Positions 48,804 to 57,378 of a stretch of DNA of 64,000 nt are shown one piece after another; position 1 is the stretch's first letter, and every line of letters starts with the position of its first letter. The stretch is from Chlorobium phaeovibrioides (GTDB lineage Bacteria > Bacteroidota > Chlorobiia > Chlorobiales > Chlorobiaceae): positions 62,001-126,000 of the forward strand of contig NZ_RXYK01000003.1 in assembly GCF_003968655.1 (NCBI RefSeq), read 5' to 3'. The notes under the pieces were generated by a model that had not been told where the DNA came from, did no database searches, and worked only from the letters and a program-made list of their open reading frames with translations. The translations under genes and the position numbers were made by a program.

Positions 48804-50852
48804 ATGAACCAGTCACTGCTTTTTCGGCTTCGACATGCCATGCCTCTCGTGGCGTCGTTTTTTTTTCTTATCTGTCTCGCCCGTCCGCCTGAGGTCGGAC
48901 ACTGTGCAACGGATGGAGTAGAGTCCGTTTTCAGTACCTTTGAACCTGAAGGTAATATTGACGCTTTGCTTGATGATCTTGCGGATTTGAAAAAGCAGAA
49001 GCTCTACCTGAATGAATCCTCCTCCGAAGACCTGCTGCAGCTCCCCTGGCTGACTTTTTCCGATGTCAGCACCATCATTTCCACACGAACAGATACCGGT
49101 CCGATTGCCAACCAAGCTGCCCTTGCCGAGATTATAGGCGAGGAAAAAGCTGCGTGGACTCTGCCCTACATTTATTTCAGCCGTGATCTGCAGCTGCGCC
49201 GCAAAGCGCTTCGAGATCAGATTGAGGGTTCTCTCTACACCCGCTACTTTACGGAAATGCCCGAGCGGGCAGGCATTGCCACAGGGGCTTACGCCGGCGA
49301 GAACTACAAACTCTACAACCGGCTGCAGCTTACCATTCCGCACCTGAAGGCGAGTGTTGTTCAGGAAAAGGATGTAGTCGAGCCGGATCTTGATGACTTT
49401 ACCTCCTTCAGTCTGAATGCCTATGACTTCGGTGTGCTGAAAAGCGCCGTAATCGGCAACTATACCCTCAATTTCGGTGAGGGGCTCCTGATGGGCCAGA
49501 ACCGCTATTTTTCAAAGGGTTCCGATCCTGCAGGGAGTGTGCGGTTGAAATCCCGACGGCTGAAGCCCTATTCCTCAAGCGGGGAGTACGGATTTCTGCA
49601 GGGGGCCGCCTTTTCCCTTCGGCCCGGGCCGTTTGAAGTGACGGTGTTCACCTCGTCCAATCGGGTGGACGGGAGGGTGGACGGTGACGGGCTCATCACC
49701 AGTTTTGACGAGAGTGGTTATCACCGGACGGAGACTGAACTGGAACGGAGAGACGGGGTGACTGAAACAGTTGAGGGTGCGAATATTCTCTGGAATTTCG
49801 GCGCTTCAGGTGTGAGGGGACGGGTTGGCGGCAGCATGATCCATTACGGTTACTCGGCGCCGCTGGAAACACTTGTGGAGTCGGGGATTGAGCGGGGAGA
49901 CGCTTCCTCGGCTGATCTTGTGGGGCTGGAGGCTGTTGTTACCTCCGGGAATGCAGGAATTTTCGTTGAGACGGTGTTTTCACAAAAACCCGACGACTCC
50001 TCCTGGATTGCGGGGGCGTCGTATGAGCCGACCCGTGGAGTGAGTACTGTGGTCGCTGTTCGGCAGTATGGTGAACACTACTATTCTCCTTTTGCCGGTG
50101 CGTTTGCCGAGCGGGGAGATGGGGCATCGAATGAAGAGGGGTATTATGCGGGCATTGACGCCAGGCTCAGCCGGAAGGTGAGGGTTGGGGCTTATTACGA
50201 TTGGTTCCGCTTTCCGCTGCTCAGCCCTTCGTCTTATCCCTATCCGTCCGAAGGTCACGACATGCGGCTTTTTGCTTCGTGGAAGGCCTCGTCCTCAATT
50301 GCCTGGAGCCTGCAGCTGCAGCATAAGAAAAAAGAGGAGGCTTCATCGGCAGAGGGGGCTCTGGGAGGAGCGGGGACCGTGAACGGTTATGCGCCGTTAC
50401 CTTCTCTTACAGACAGGGTCAGGCTTGATTCTGACATCAAGCTTTCCAGGGTACTGAGCATACGCACACGGGGAGAAGTCAAGCGTGTGACTCAGAAGTT
50501 TTTTTCGGGTGATGTGTCCTATAACGGGTGGCTGGTGTATGAACAACTGAACTATAAGAGCGGGCGGTTGAGTCTGAAGTGGCGCGGTACTGTGTTCAAT
50601 ACCGATGATTATGATTCACAGCTGTATGCATATGAAGATGGTCTGCCGATGCAGTTTGACCTTGGAACTTACAATGGCCGTGGAAAGTCGATGTTTTTCC
50701 TTGCTTCATGGAAGGCGGCGGAGAACTTGAAGATTGCCGCCCGGTATGAAGTTACATACTACACTGATCGTGAGGTATACAGCAGCGGGTCTGACTTGCG
50801 CCTGACCGATTCACCTGCTTCGTTCCATGTGGGCTGCCTGTGGTCGTTTTGA
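48804..50852 (+). CDS. Helix-hairpin-helix protein with probable outer-membrane beta-barrel
   Basis: A 682-residue protein. Residues 1-36 look like a signal peptide. Residues about 70-128 carry a ComEA-like helix-hairpin-helix: LYLNESSSEDLLQLPWLTF, then AALAEIIGEEKAAW. From about 150 to the end, alternating amphipathic strands with aromatic girdles end in FHVGCLWSF, a terminal Phe as in outer-membrane barrels. HhH domains normally bind DNA; here it faces the periplasm. Related HhH-barrel proteins occur in Bacteroidetes/Chlorobi without known role. It may form a DNA-linked or envelope channel; function unknown. Confidence 0.7.
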   Translation: MNQSLLFRLRHAMPLVASFFFLICLARPPEVGHCATDGVESVFSTFEPEGNIDALLDDLADLKKQKLYLNESSSEDLLQLPWLTFSDVSTIISTRTDTGPIANQAALAEIIGEEKAAWTLPYIYFSRDLQLRRKALRDQIEGSLYTRYFTEMPERAGIATGAYAGENYKLYNRLQLTIPHLKASVVQEKDVVEPDLDDFTSFSLNAYDFGVLKSAVIGNYTLNFGEGLLMGQNRYFSKGSDPAGSVRLKSRRLKPYSSSGEYGFLQGAAFSLRPGPFEVTVFTSSNRVDGRVDGDGLITSFDESGYHRTETELERRDGVTETVEGANILWNFGASGVRGRVGGSMIHYGYSAPLETLVESGIERGDASSADLVGLEAVVTSGNAGIFVETVFSQKPDDSSWIAGASYEPTRGVSTVVAVRQYGEHYYSPFAGAFAERGDGASNEEGYYAGIDARLSRKVRVGAYYDWFRFPLLSPSSYPYPSEGHDMRLFASWKASSSIAWSLQLQHKKKEEASSAEGALGGAGTVNGYAPLPSLTDRVRLDSDIKLSRVLSIRTRGEVKRVTQKFFSGDVSYNGWLVYEQLNYKSGRLSLKWRGTVFNTDDYDSQLYAYEDGLPMQFDLGTYNGRGKSMFFLASWKAAENLKIAARYEVTYYTDREVYSSGSDLRLTDSPASFHVGCLWSF

Positions 50853-50885
50853 AGCTTGCGCACCTTTCGGGGCCTTGGTGTGTGG

Positions 50886-51836
50886 TCAGTGATTTCCGGC
50901 GGCACGGTTCAGGCGGTCGCGGATAGCCCAGCCGAGGCCTTTTTCGGGAGGCAGTTCGCAGTAGATGGTTTGGATGGCTTCCCGGTCGCAGTGGCGGAAG
51001 AAGCTGAAGAGTTCCCGTGCGTATTCCTCATGCGTGGTGCAGAGCTTGGCAAGAGCAATGCCGACGGGCGGTGTTCCGAGCCCTATCCATGCCGAGGCGG
51101 AGGGAATTGCTGCAGGTGATTCCCCTCTTTCATGGGTGACGACCCGGGCTCTGGGGGCGTAGTGGGGATATTTGAGGCCGGGGCTTTTCGGGGCCTCATT
51201 TTTTTGTGTTTCTCCGGCTGGAGTGATTGAGGGGATGATTGCCTGCAGCTCTTCCAGAGTGACGGCTCCGGCGCGAAGCATGAGAGGGCGGGGGCCGGTG
51301 CAGTCAACAATGGTCGATTCCAGCCCTATCCGGCTTGTGTTTCCCCTAAGGATTGCGGCGATTTTTCCATCAAGGTCATTGTGGACAGCTTCCCAGCTTG
51401 TGGCGCTTGGGCGGCCTGAGCGGTTGGCCGATGGGGCCGCAACCGGGCTATGGCAGCATTTGAGGAACTCGTGGGCCGCAGGATGGGCGGGGCAGCGGAC
51501 ACCGACGGTATCAAGCCCTGCCGTTACGGCGTAGGGGACCTCGCTGCTTTTGGGCAGCACCAGCGTCAGAGGGCCGGGAAAAAACCGGGTGACAAGCAGC
51601 CCGGCTTCGGGGCTGAGTTTGGATGCAACGCGGGGAAGCTCTTCGGGAGTGCCGATGTGGACAATCAGCGGGTTGTCTCCGGGCCTGCCCTTTGCCCTGA
51701 AAACCTCGGCGAGGGCTTCGGGGGAGTCAATGGCGGCCCCGAGTCCGTAGACGGTTTCAGTGGGAAATGCTACTGTTTTGCCTTCATTGAGGATTGCTGC
51801 AGCCTCAAGTGGCGAGCTGGTGATGAGAGTCTCCAT
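50886..51836 (-). CDS. Threonylcarbamoyl-AMP synthase (Sua5 type)
   Basis: A 316-residue protein of the YrdC/Sua5 family that makes threonylcarbamoyl-AMP, the donor for t6A37 in tRNA. It has KGRPGDNPLIVHI (about 48-60), SANRSGRPSATS and a C-terminal Sua5 domain (about 215-316) after a variable linker, hence longer than TsaC. It supplies the base used by MtaB at 10.9 kb. It lies 14 bases from the kinase gene on the same strand. Confidence 0.93.
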   Translation of the reverse strand: METLITSSPLEAAAILNEGKTVAFPTETVYGLGAAIDSPEALAEVFRAKGRPGDNPLIVHIGTPEELPRVASKLSPEAGLLVTRFFPGPLTLVLPKSSEVPYAVTAGLDTVGVRCPAHPAAHEFLKCCHSPVAAPSANRSGRPSATSWEAVHNDLDGKIAAILRGNTSRIGLESTIVDCTGPRPLMLRAGAVTLEELQAIIPSITPAGETQKNEAPKSPGLKYPHYAPRARVVTHERGESPAAIPSASAWIGLGTPPVGIALAKLCTTHEEYARELFSFFRHCDREAIQTIYCELPPEKGLGWAIRDRLNRAAGNH

Positions 51837-51850
51837 GGTGGGCTGTGCGG

Positions 51851-52540
51851 CTATCGGCAGAGTGAGAGCACTGCTATGGCATCGGGCATGAACAGCTGGT
51901 AGAAGAGCAGGCCTGCCGTTGCACTGACAATGGGGATGGTGAGGTTGTCGTCAATACGGAAGCCGCCAATTCTGATGATGAATGCTTCAACAATGGTCCC
52001 GACTGTTGCCATGATGAGTCCGGCTATTGGGTTGAGGTTGGGGACAATGGCAACGATAAGCAGAGCGGAGAGGAAAAAAGCGGCACTCCCTTCAAGGCTT
52101 TTGTCGGCGAATCGGTGCCTGCCGAATGTTTTTCCAACCAGTGCTGCCATGGTGTCGGAAACGGAAACCATTGAAAAGGCTGCGATGGCAATGATTTTTG
52201 GAAAAAAAAGTACCAGAAAAAGGGCGGAAAGGGTGATGCAGGTGGCTCCGTTGAGGTGCATTTTTTTGGGTTCAAGCTCATGATGGCGGAGCATGGAGTC
52301 AAAAGTGCGGTGATACCACCTGGAGATGGGCCCTTCAAAGTTTTTCAGCAGGTCAACCAGAAAAAAACCGGCAACGAGCGGGATGAGGATGATAAGGGCG
52401 AGCTCTCTCTGGATATGGCAGTAGATGACTGCAATTGCTAGAGATGAGAGATGGATGGCCTTTCTGGCTACTTCGTAGCGAAGTTCCAGCCGGTCTTTTG
52501 CTTCCATTGTCATACGGGCTCTGTTGGGGAGGTCACACAT
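51851..52540 (-). CDS. SEC59/DGK1/VTE5-type membrane lipid kinase or cytidylyltransferase-like protein
   Basis: A 229-residue membrane protein with about six segments. VARKAIHLSSLAIAVIY at the N-terminus and VSVSDTMAALVGKTFGRHRF followed by KSLEGSAAFFLSAL are signatures of the family of dolichol, diacylglycerol and phytol kinases that use CTP. In a phototroph a phytol kinase, recycling bacteriochlorophyll tails, is one option; diacylglycerol kinase is another. ATGs at 52513 or 52507 are also possible starts. Confidence 0.75.
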   Translation of the reverse strand: MCDLPNRARMTMEAKDRLELRYEVARKAIHLSSLAIAVIYCHIQRELALIILIPLVAGFFLVDLLKNFEGPISRWYHRTFDSMLRHHELEPKKMHLNGATCITLSALFLVLFFPKIIAIAAFSMVSVSDTMAALVGKTFGRHRFADKSLEGSAAFFLSALLIVAIVPNLNPIAGLIMATVGTIVEAFIIRIGGFRIDDNLTIPIVSATAGLLFYQLFMPDAIAVLSLCR

Positions 52541-52676
52541 GATGTGTTATGGCCTGAATATACATTGAATTTTCCAACTCTCCCGCCCGTCTTTTTTGGT
52601 TACATTACATACCTTGAAACTGAAGCCGTTTTTCCCTCAAGAGGTAAAGCGCTATTGCAACTTCATTCCAGTCAGT

Positions 52677-54230
52677 ATGCCGAATGACGCATTGAGGGTT
52701 GCTGCCATTGACCTTGGTACCAACTCGTTTCACATGGTTATTATTGAAGAGAGCCCGGAAAAGGGGATTGTTGAGATTGATCGTGTCAAGGATATGATCT
52801 GTATCGGGCGGGGGAGCATTTCAACGAAAATGCTTGATGAGGAATCAATGCAGTCGGGAGTTGCCGCCCTGAAAAACTTTCTTGTGCTCGCTTCCCAGCA
52901 TGGCGTTACCCGTGATAACATTCTTGCTTTTGCCACCAGCGCCATCCGTGAGGCAAAAAATCAGCATGAATTTCTTCGCAGGGTTCGTGAGGAGACCGGG
53001 CTGAAAGTGAAGGTCATTTCTGGCATGGAGGAGGCGGAGTTCATCTATTACGGTGTGCGTAACGCGGTGAAACTGCGGGCGACGAATGATCTTCTTTTTG
53101 ATATCGGTGGCGGTTCGGTGGAGTTTGTCATAGCCAATCAAGAGGGAGTGAAGCTGCTGGAGAGCCGTAAAATTGGCGTTGCCCGTATGCTTGAGAGGTT
53201 TGTGACCGTTGATCCGGTTTCGGAACGGGAGATAACTCTTCTGGAACAGTTCTTTTCTGCTGAAATGGTTTCTTCCGTCGAGGCGGCAAAGCGGCTGAAG
53301 GTAAAGCGCGCCATTGCTTCATCGGGGACGGCGGAAAATATCGCCCGCATGATCCATTCCATGCATGGCCGTGAAAGCGAAGGGTCGTTGAACAGCAGTT
53401 CGTTTACCCGCAGTGAGTTTGAGAGGCTGTATCGGACGATGATTCCTCTGAATTCGGCGGAGCGCCGGAAAATGAGCGGGCTTGATGAAAAACGGGTTGA
53501 TTTGATTGTACCTGGACTGATTCTTGTCAACATACTCTTTCGCATGTTCGGCTTTGAGGAGGTTGTGGTTTCAGACTCCTCTCTTCGCGAGGGAATGGTG
53601 CTGCACTATCTTCAGCATCATTCGTCCTCACGCCCTTCTTCGGAAGAGGAGATCGACATCCGCCGCGAAAGCGTTTATGAGCTCGGGTTCCGCTGCAACT
53701 GGAACCAGCGCCATTCAATGCAGGTTGCCCGCATCAGCCTGCAGCTTTTTGATACTCTTGCGGCAGAGCACGGTGTTGATGAGCACTATCGTGAACTGCT
53801 GGAGTACGCTGCCCTTTTGCACAATATTGGCACCTTCATCTCCATCTCTTCCCATCACAAGCACAGTCAGTACATCATTCAGAATGGAGGCCTTCGCGGC
53901 TTTTCCCCTTCTGAAATAGAGATTATAGCCAATGTTGCCCGCTATCATCGAAAGTCGCCCCCTTCTGAAAAACATCCCGGTTATCTCGCGCTGAAGCCGA
54001 AGCACCGGCACGCTGTTGATGTACTGTCGGGAATTCTGCGGATTGCCAACGGGCTTGAGCGCGGCCACCGACGGAATGTGGAGAGGGTTGAGATGGTTGA
54101 AAAGAACGGTGTGTTGGTGTTGCGGTTAAGTACTCAGTTTGAGCCTGAGATTGAGATTTGGGCAGCAGATCAGCTGAAGTCTCTGCTGGAAAATGTTCTG
54201 GAGAAGCCGATTGCCTTCTGCCGGGCCTGA
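52677..54230 (+). CDS. ppx: Ppx/GppA exopolyphosphatase-type phosphatase
   Basis: From the ATG at 52677 the protein has 517 residues. The ASKHA-fold start is RVAAIDLGTNSFHMVI, with phosphate-loop FDIGGGSVEFV; the C-terminal half (about 325-480) is an HD-type helical domain. In that domain the metal motif reads HN (LLHNIGTFI) where HD is usual. It hydrolyses polyphosphate or pppGpp. The last 38 bases overlap the pabBC gene. Confidence 0.9.
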   Translation: MPNDALRVAAIDLGTNSFHMVIIEESPEKGIVEIDRVKDMICIGRGSISTKMLDEESMQSGVAALKNFLVLASQHGVTRDNILAFATSAIREAKNQHEFLRRVREETGLKVKVISGMEEAEFIYYGVRNAVKLRATNDLLFDIGGGSVEFVIANQEGVKLLESRKIGVARMLERFVTVDPVSEREITLLEQFFSAEMVSSVEAAKRLKVKRAIASSGTAENIARMIHSMHGRESEGSLNSSSFTRSEFERLYRTMIPLNSAERRKMSGLDEKRVDLIVPGLILVNILFRMFGFEEVVVSDSSLREGMVLHYLQHHSSSRPSSEEEIDIRRESVYELGFRCNWNQRHSMQVARISLQLFDTLAAEHGVDEHYRELLEYAALLHNIGTFISISSHHKHSQYIIQNGGLRGFSPSEIEIIANVARYHRKSPPSEKHPGYLALKPKHRHAVDVLSGILRIANGLERGHRRNVERVEMVEKNGVLVLRLSTQFEPEIEIWAADQLKSLLENVLEKPIAFCRA

Positions 54231-56082
54231 AGGCTGCAGCGCTTTTGGAGTTGGGGCATTCTCCTCCCTGCTTCAGCGACCGGGCTCCCTCTGGTTTGAG
54301 TCGGCTTTTGTTGAGAGCGGCGGTGCACTCTGTTTTTCAAACCCCGTGGCTACCGTTGAACTTTCTTCGCTTGACGCACTCCCTGAATTTTTTCTTGAGC
54401 TCGAGAGCCGTCTTGATCAGGGCTATTTTCTTGCCGGATGGCTTGGCTATGAAGCGGGAAAAGGTTTTGAGAGGGGCCTTTTTGGCGCTCCGTCCGCTTC
54501 CCGTCCGCCCGGTCTCTTTGGCTGGTTCGGGGTCTATCGCGAACCGCAACGGTTCTCTCGCGAGGAGGTTCGGGAGTTGTTCCTCCCGCTTTCGTCTCAG
54601 GCCGCTGCTTTCCCCTCAGTCCTGTCGTTCAGCTGCTCTGAAGAGGACTATGCTGGAAAAATAGCCGCTATCCGTCGCCAAATAGCAGCAGGCAATGTCT
54701 ATCAGGTCAATTTTACCGGTCGGTACCGCTTTGGGGCTCCTGCAAACCCCGTTGCGTTGTTCGCCACTCTGCGCCAAAGACAGCCGGATTCCTGGACGGC
54801 AATGCTCAACACTCCCGACCGCCAGATTCTTACGCTCTCGCCCGAACTGTTTTTCCGGTGCCGCGGCCGCCATATCGAGACCATGCCGATGAAGGGTACC
54901 GCTCCACGGGGTGCCTCAGAGGCAGATGATCGCCATAGGCTTCAGGAGCTTCAGAAGTGCACGAAGAACCGTGCGGAAAACCTCATGATAGTGGATCTTC
55001 TGCGCAACGACCTCGGCCGTATCTGCCTGCCCGGCTCTGTGAGGGTTCCGGAACTGTTTGTGCCGAGAAGCTGGCCGACCCTCCATCAGATGGTTTCGCG
55101 CATCAAGGGAGAACTGCGCGGGGATGTTGACCTTTACGAGTTGTTTCGGGCACTCTTTCCCTGTGGTTCAGTGACGGGTGCTCCAAAAATCAGGGCGATG
55201 CAGCTTATTGCTGAGCTGGAGGATTCACCGAGGGGTGTGTATACGGGAACAGTTGGATATATGACGCCCGGCCGTGAGATGGTGTTCAATGTGGCAATCC
55301 GGACGCTGGAGGTGAGGGGAAACGAGGCTGTGTATGGTTCGGGGAGCGGGATCGTATGGGATTCCAATGCCAGGGAGGAGTTCCGGGAATGTGCACTGAA
55401 AGCCGATATTCTGCGCCCCTCTTCCTGCATGGGAGCTGTTGGTCTGTTTGAGAGTATGCTCTGGAACGGGGAGTACCTTTTTCTTCCGGCCCATCTTCAG
55501 CGCATGGAGAGCTCTGCTGTTGCTCTTGGCCTGCCCTTCAACCCTCATGAGGCACTGGAGCTTCTTTCGGTATTGGAGCGGGAAATGCTGCTTTCGGGAG
55601 CCCGCTTCAAGGTGCGTTTGACGCTTTCACCTGCCGGCGAACTTTCCGCCACCCATGAGTCCATTGTGAGTTCTTCAAAATCAGCCGCTCTTCGTATCTG
55701 CCTTGCAGCGGATCGGGTTGATTCCCGTAATCCCCTTCTCCAGCATAAAACCACGGCGAGGGAGCTCTATGACCGTTATTACCGTGAGGCGCTGCGTCAG
55801 GGGTATGACGAGGTGCTTTTTGCCAATGAACGGGGCGAAGTGGCCGAGGGAGCAATCAGTTCAGTGTTTGTAGAGAGGGGGCGGTTTCTTCTTACCCCGC
55901 CATCCGGCGCAGGGATTCTCAGGGGGGTGATGAGGGGCTACCTGCTCAAAACGCGCCCGGGAGCAATGGAGGCAATGCTTTTGCTGAAAGATCTCAATCC
56001 GGGCGAAAGGCTGTTCCTTGCAAATGCAGTTCGGGGCCTGCGCCCGGCAATTTTTACAGGAGAGACTGTTTCGGCGCAATGA
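54193..56082 (+). CDS. pabB: Fused aminodeoxychorismate synthase component I / aminodeoxychorismate lyase
   Basis: A 629-residue bifunctional protein for p-aminobenzoate synthesis. The PabB part (about residues 1-410) has VYQVNFTGRY, MPMKGTAPRG and GSVTGAPKIRAMQLI, typical of chorismate-using enzymes. The PabC part (about 415-629) is PLP-dependent class IV: GLFESMLW, the lysine in HKTTARELYDR, and NERGEVAEGAISSVF. PabA is not nearby and must be shared with another glutaminase. The start at 54193 lies inside ppx; no other in-frame ATG precedes the conserved part. folP (62949) is in the same pathway. Confidence 0.9.
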   Translation: MFWRSRLPSAGPEGCSAFGVGAFSSLLQRPGSLWFESAFVESGGALCFSNPVATVELSSLDALPEFFLELESRLDQGYFLAGWLGYEAGKGFERGLFGAPSASRPPGLFGWFGVYREPQRFSREEVRELFLPLSSQAAAFPSVLSFSCSEEDYAGKIAAIRRQIAAGNVYQVNFTGRYRFGAPANPVALFATLRQRQPDSWTAMLNTPDRQILTLSPELFFRCRGRHIETMPMKGTAPRGASEADDRHRLQELQKCTKNRAENLMIVDLLRNDLGRICLPGSVRVPELFVPRSWPTLHQMVSRIKGELRGDVDLYELFRALFPCGSVTGAPKIRAMQLIAELEDSPRGVYTGTVGYMTPGREMVFNVAIRTLEVRGNEAVYGSGSGIVWDSNAREEFRECALKADILRPSSCMGAVGLFESMLWNGEYLFLPAHLQRMESSAVALGLPFNPHEALELLSVLEREMLLSGARFKVRLTLSPAGELSATHESIVSSSKSAALRICLAADRVDSRNPLLQHKTTARELYDRYYREALRQGYDEVLFANERGEVAEGAISSVFVERGRFLLTPPSGAGILRGVMRGYLLKTRPGAMEAMLLLKDLNPGERLFLANAVRGLRPAIFTGETVSAQ

Positions 56083-56177
56083 CTCTTCATCCCTCTGACA
56101 GGGGTGTTTGGGAGGAGCATGGAATTAGCTGTATATTTCTGTCTTACACTTCCTCTTAATACCATCCTGAACCTGCT

Positions 56178-56636
56178 ATGCGAGACCATACGCCAAACTT
56201 CACCATGCATGAACTCAGTGCCGAGAACCGCGCCCTTATCAGCACCACTTTGCAGCAGCTGCTTGAAAAGCTGGCGGCAGACGGCAAACTGACTGCTGAT
56301 TCACTGCTTGAGTTCTGGGTTGAAGTGCCCGGCGTAAAACGCACCCGCGGTACATTCCGTGGAGGGTTTCTCATGCCCGACAGCTTTGTTTACCTTTCCG
56401 ATTATTTTCTGCCCGACACCACTACCCTCATCCCGACCGCTGCATACGGCGAATCCGATATGCCTCTTCAGCAGGCATGGGGCGACCTCCTCGATGAATT
56501 CTACTATCAGGTAGAGATTTTCACCTCCCCCGTCTCAGTTCCTAAAGGAGTCACCCTTGAGCTCTGGGCCGGTTCGCGCCACCGCCCTGAAGGTGAATGG
56601 ATCTACGCCGTAGACCGCAAAATCGAACTCCGGTAA
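56178..56636 (+). CDS. Hypothetical protein
   Basis: A 152-residue soluble protein (ATG at 56205 is another start). It is predicted mostly beta after an N-terminal helix (LSAENRALISTTLQQLLEK). FRGGFLMPDSFVYLSDYF and QVEIFTSPVSVPKGVTLELW are the most regular parts. No signal peptide, membrane segment or known domain is seen. Codon use is like its neighbours. It is convergent with nth, with the third palindromic element between them. Confidence 0.6.
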   Translation: MRDHTPNFTMHELSAENRALISTTLQQLLEKLAADGKLTADSLLEFWVEVPGVKRTRGTFRGGFLMPDSFVYLSDYFLPDTTTLIPTAAYGESDMPLQQAWGDLLDEFYYQVEIFTSPVSVPKGVTLELWAGSRHRPEGEWIYAVDRKIELR

Positions 56637-56655
56637 CCCGCCAGAAACAGCTGCC

Positions 56656-56725
56656 AGAGTTGGGGACACTCATGACTGAGTGTACTTGTGAATAAGTACA
56701 CTCAGTCATGAGTGTCCCCAACTCT
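56656..56725. repeat. Palindromic REPIN-like element, copy 3
   Basis: The longest copy: 32-base perfect arms (56656-56687 and 56694-56725) around the loop GTGAAT, between the convergent gene ending at 56636 and nth ending at 56734. The outer ends read AGAGTTGGGG / CCCCAACTCT, followed on the right by a second degenerate CCAACTCT (56729-56736). Confidence 0.85.
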
Positions 56726-56733
56726 TTCCAACT

Positions 56734-57378
56734 CTACGATGTTGTTTTGCCGGTGGATGGGCAGATTGTGGCGAGGGGGCAGGTGGGGCAGTCTGGTTTT
56801 TTTGCTTTGCAGGTGTAGCGGCCGTGGAGGAGGAGGTAGTGGTGAAAGTCGACGACCCAGGGTTCGGGAATAATTGCTATGAGGGCGGCTTCGGTTTCTT
56901 CAACTTTGGATGTATGGCAGAGGCCGAGGCGGTTGGAGACGCGGTGGACATGGGTGTCGACGGGCATGACGGGCTGGTGGAAGGCGGCGGCGAGGACGAC
57001 ATTGGCGGTTTTTCTGCCGACTCCGGGGAGCTTTTCGAGCTCTTCTCGTGTTTCGGGGACTTTCCCTGCGTATTGCCCGGTGAGGATGATGCTGACGCTG
57101 CGGATGTTCTTGGCTTTGTTGTTGCAGTAGTTGATGCTGCGGACAAGCTTGAGAATGCTTTCGGGCTCAAGGAGGCTGAGGCTTTTTGCGTCGGGGGCTG
57201 CACGGAAGAGTTCGCGGGTGATGATATTGACCTGACGGTCGGTTGCCTGTGCGGCGAGGATAGTTGCTATGAGCAGCTGGAAGGGGGATTCGAAGAGGAG
57301 TTCGCTTCGGGGTTCGGGGTAGCGGGTACCAAGCACTTCTTTGAGAAACTTGATTTTTTCTTTCGGGGTCTGTTTCAT
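56734..57378 (-). CDS. nth: Endonuclease III
   Basis: A 214-residue DNA glycosylase/AP lyase for oxidised pyrimidines. It has the HhH motif LPGVGRKTANVVL with the catalytic Lys, the Asp in VDTHVHR, and a C-terminal [4Fe-4S] loop with Cys residues in CKAKKPDCPTCPLATIC. Length is typical. It overlaps the phosphatase gene by four bases. Confidence 0.95.
   Translation of the reverse strand: MKQTPKEKIKFLKEVLGTRYPEPRSELLFESPFQLLIATILAAQATDRQVNIITRELFRAAPDAKSLSLLEPESILKLVRSINYCNNKAKNIRSVSIILTGQYAGKVPETREELEKLPGVGRKTANVVLAAAFHQPVMPVDTHVHRVSNRLGLCHTSKVEETEAALIAIIPEPWVVDFHHYLLLHGRYTCKAKKPDCPTCPLATICPSTGKTTS

Noticed and set aside
54240-54262. GAGTTGGGGCATTC inside pabBC as a fragment of the palindromic element
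   Set aside because: Only about nine bases match and it is in coding sequence in the normal frame; chance is enough to explain it.
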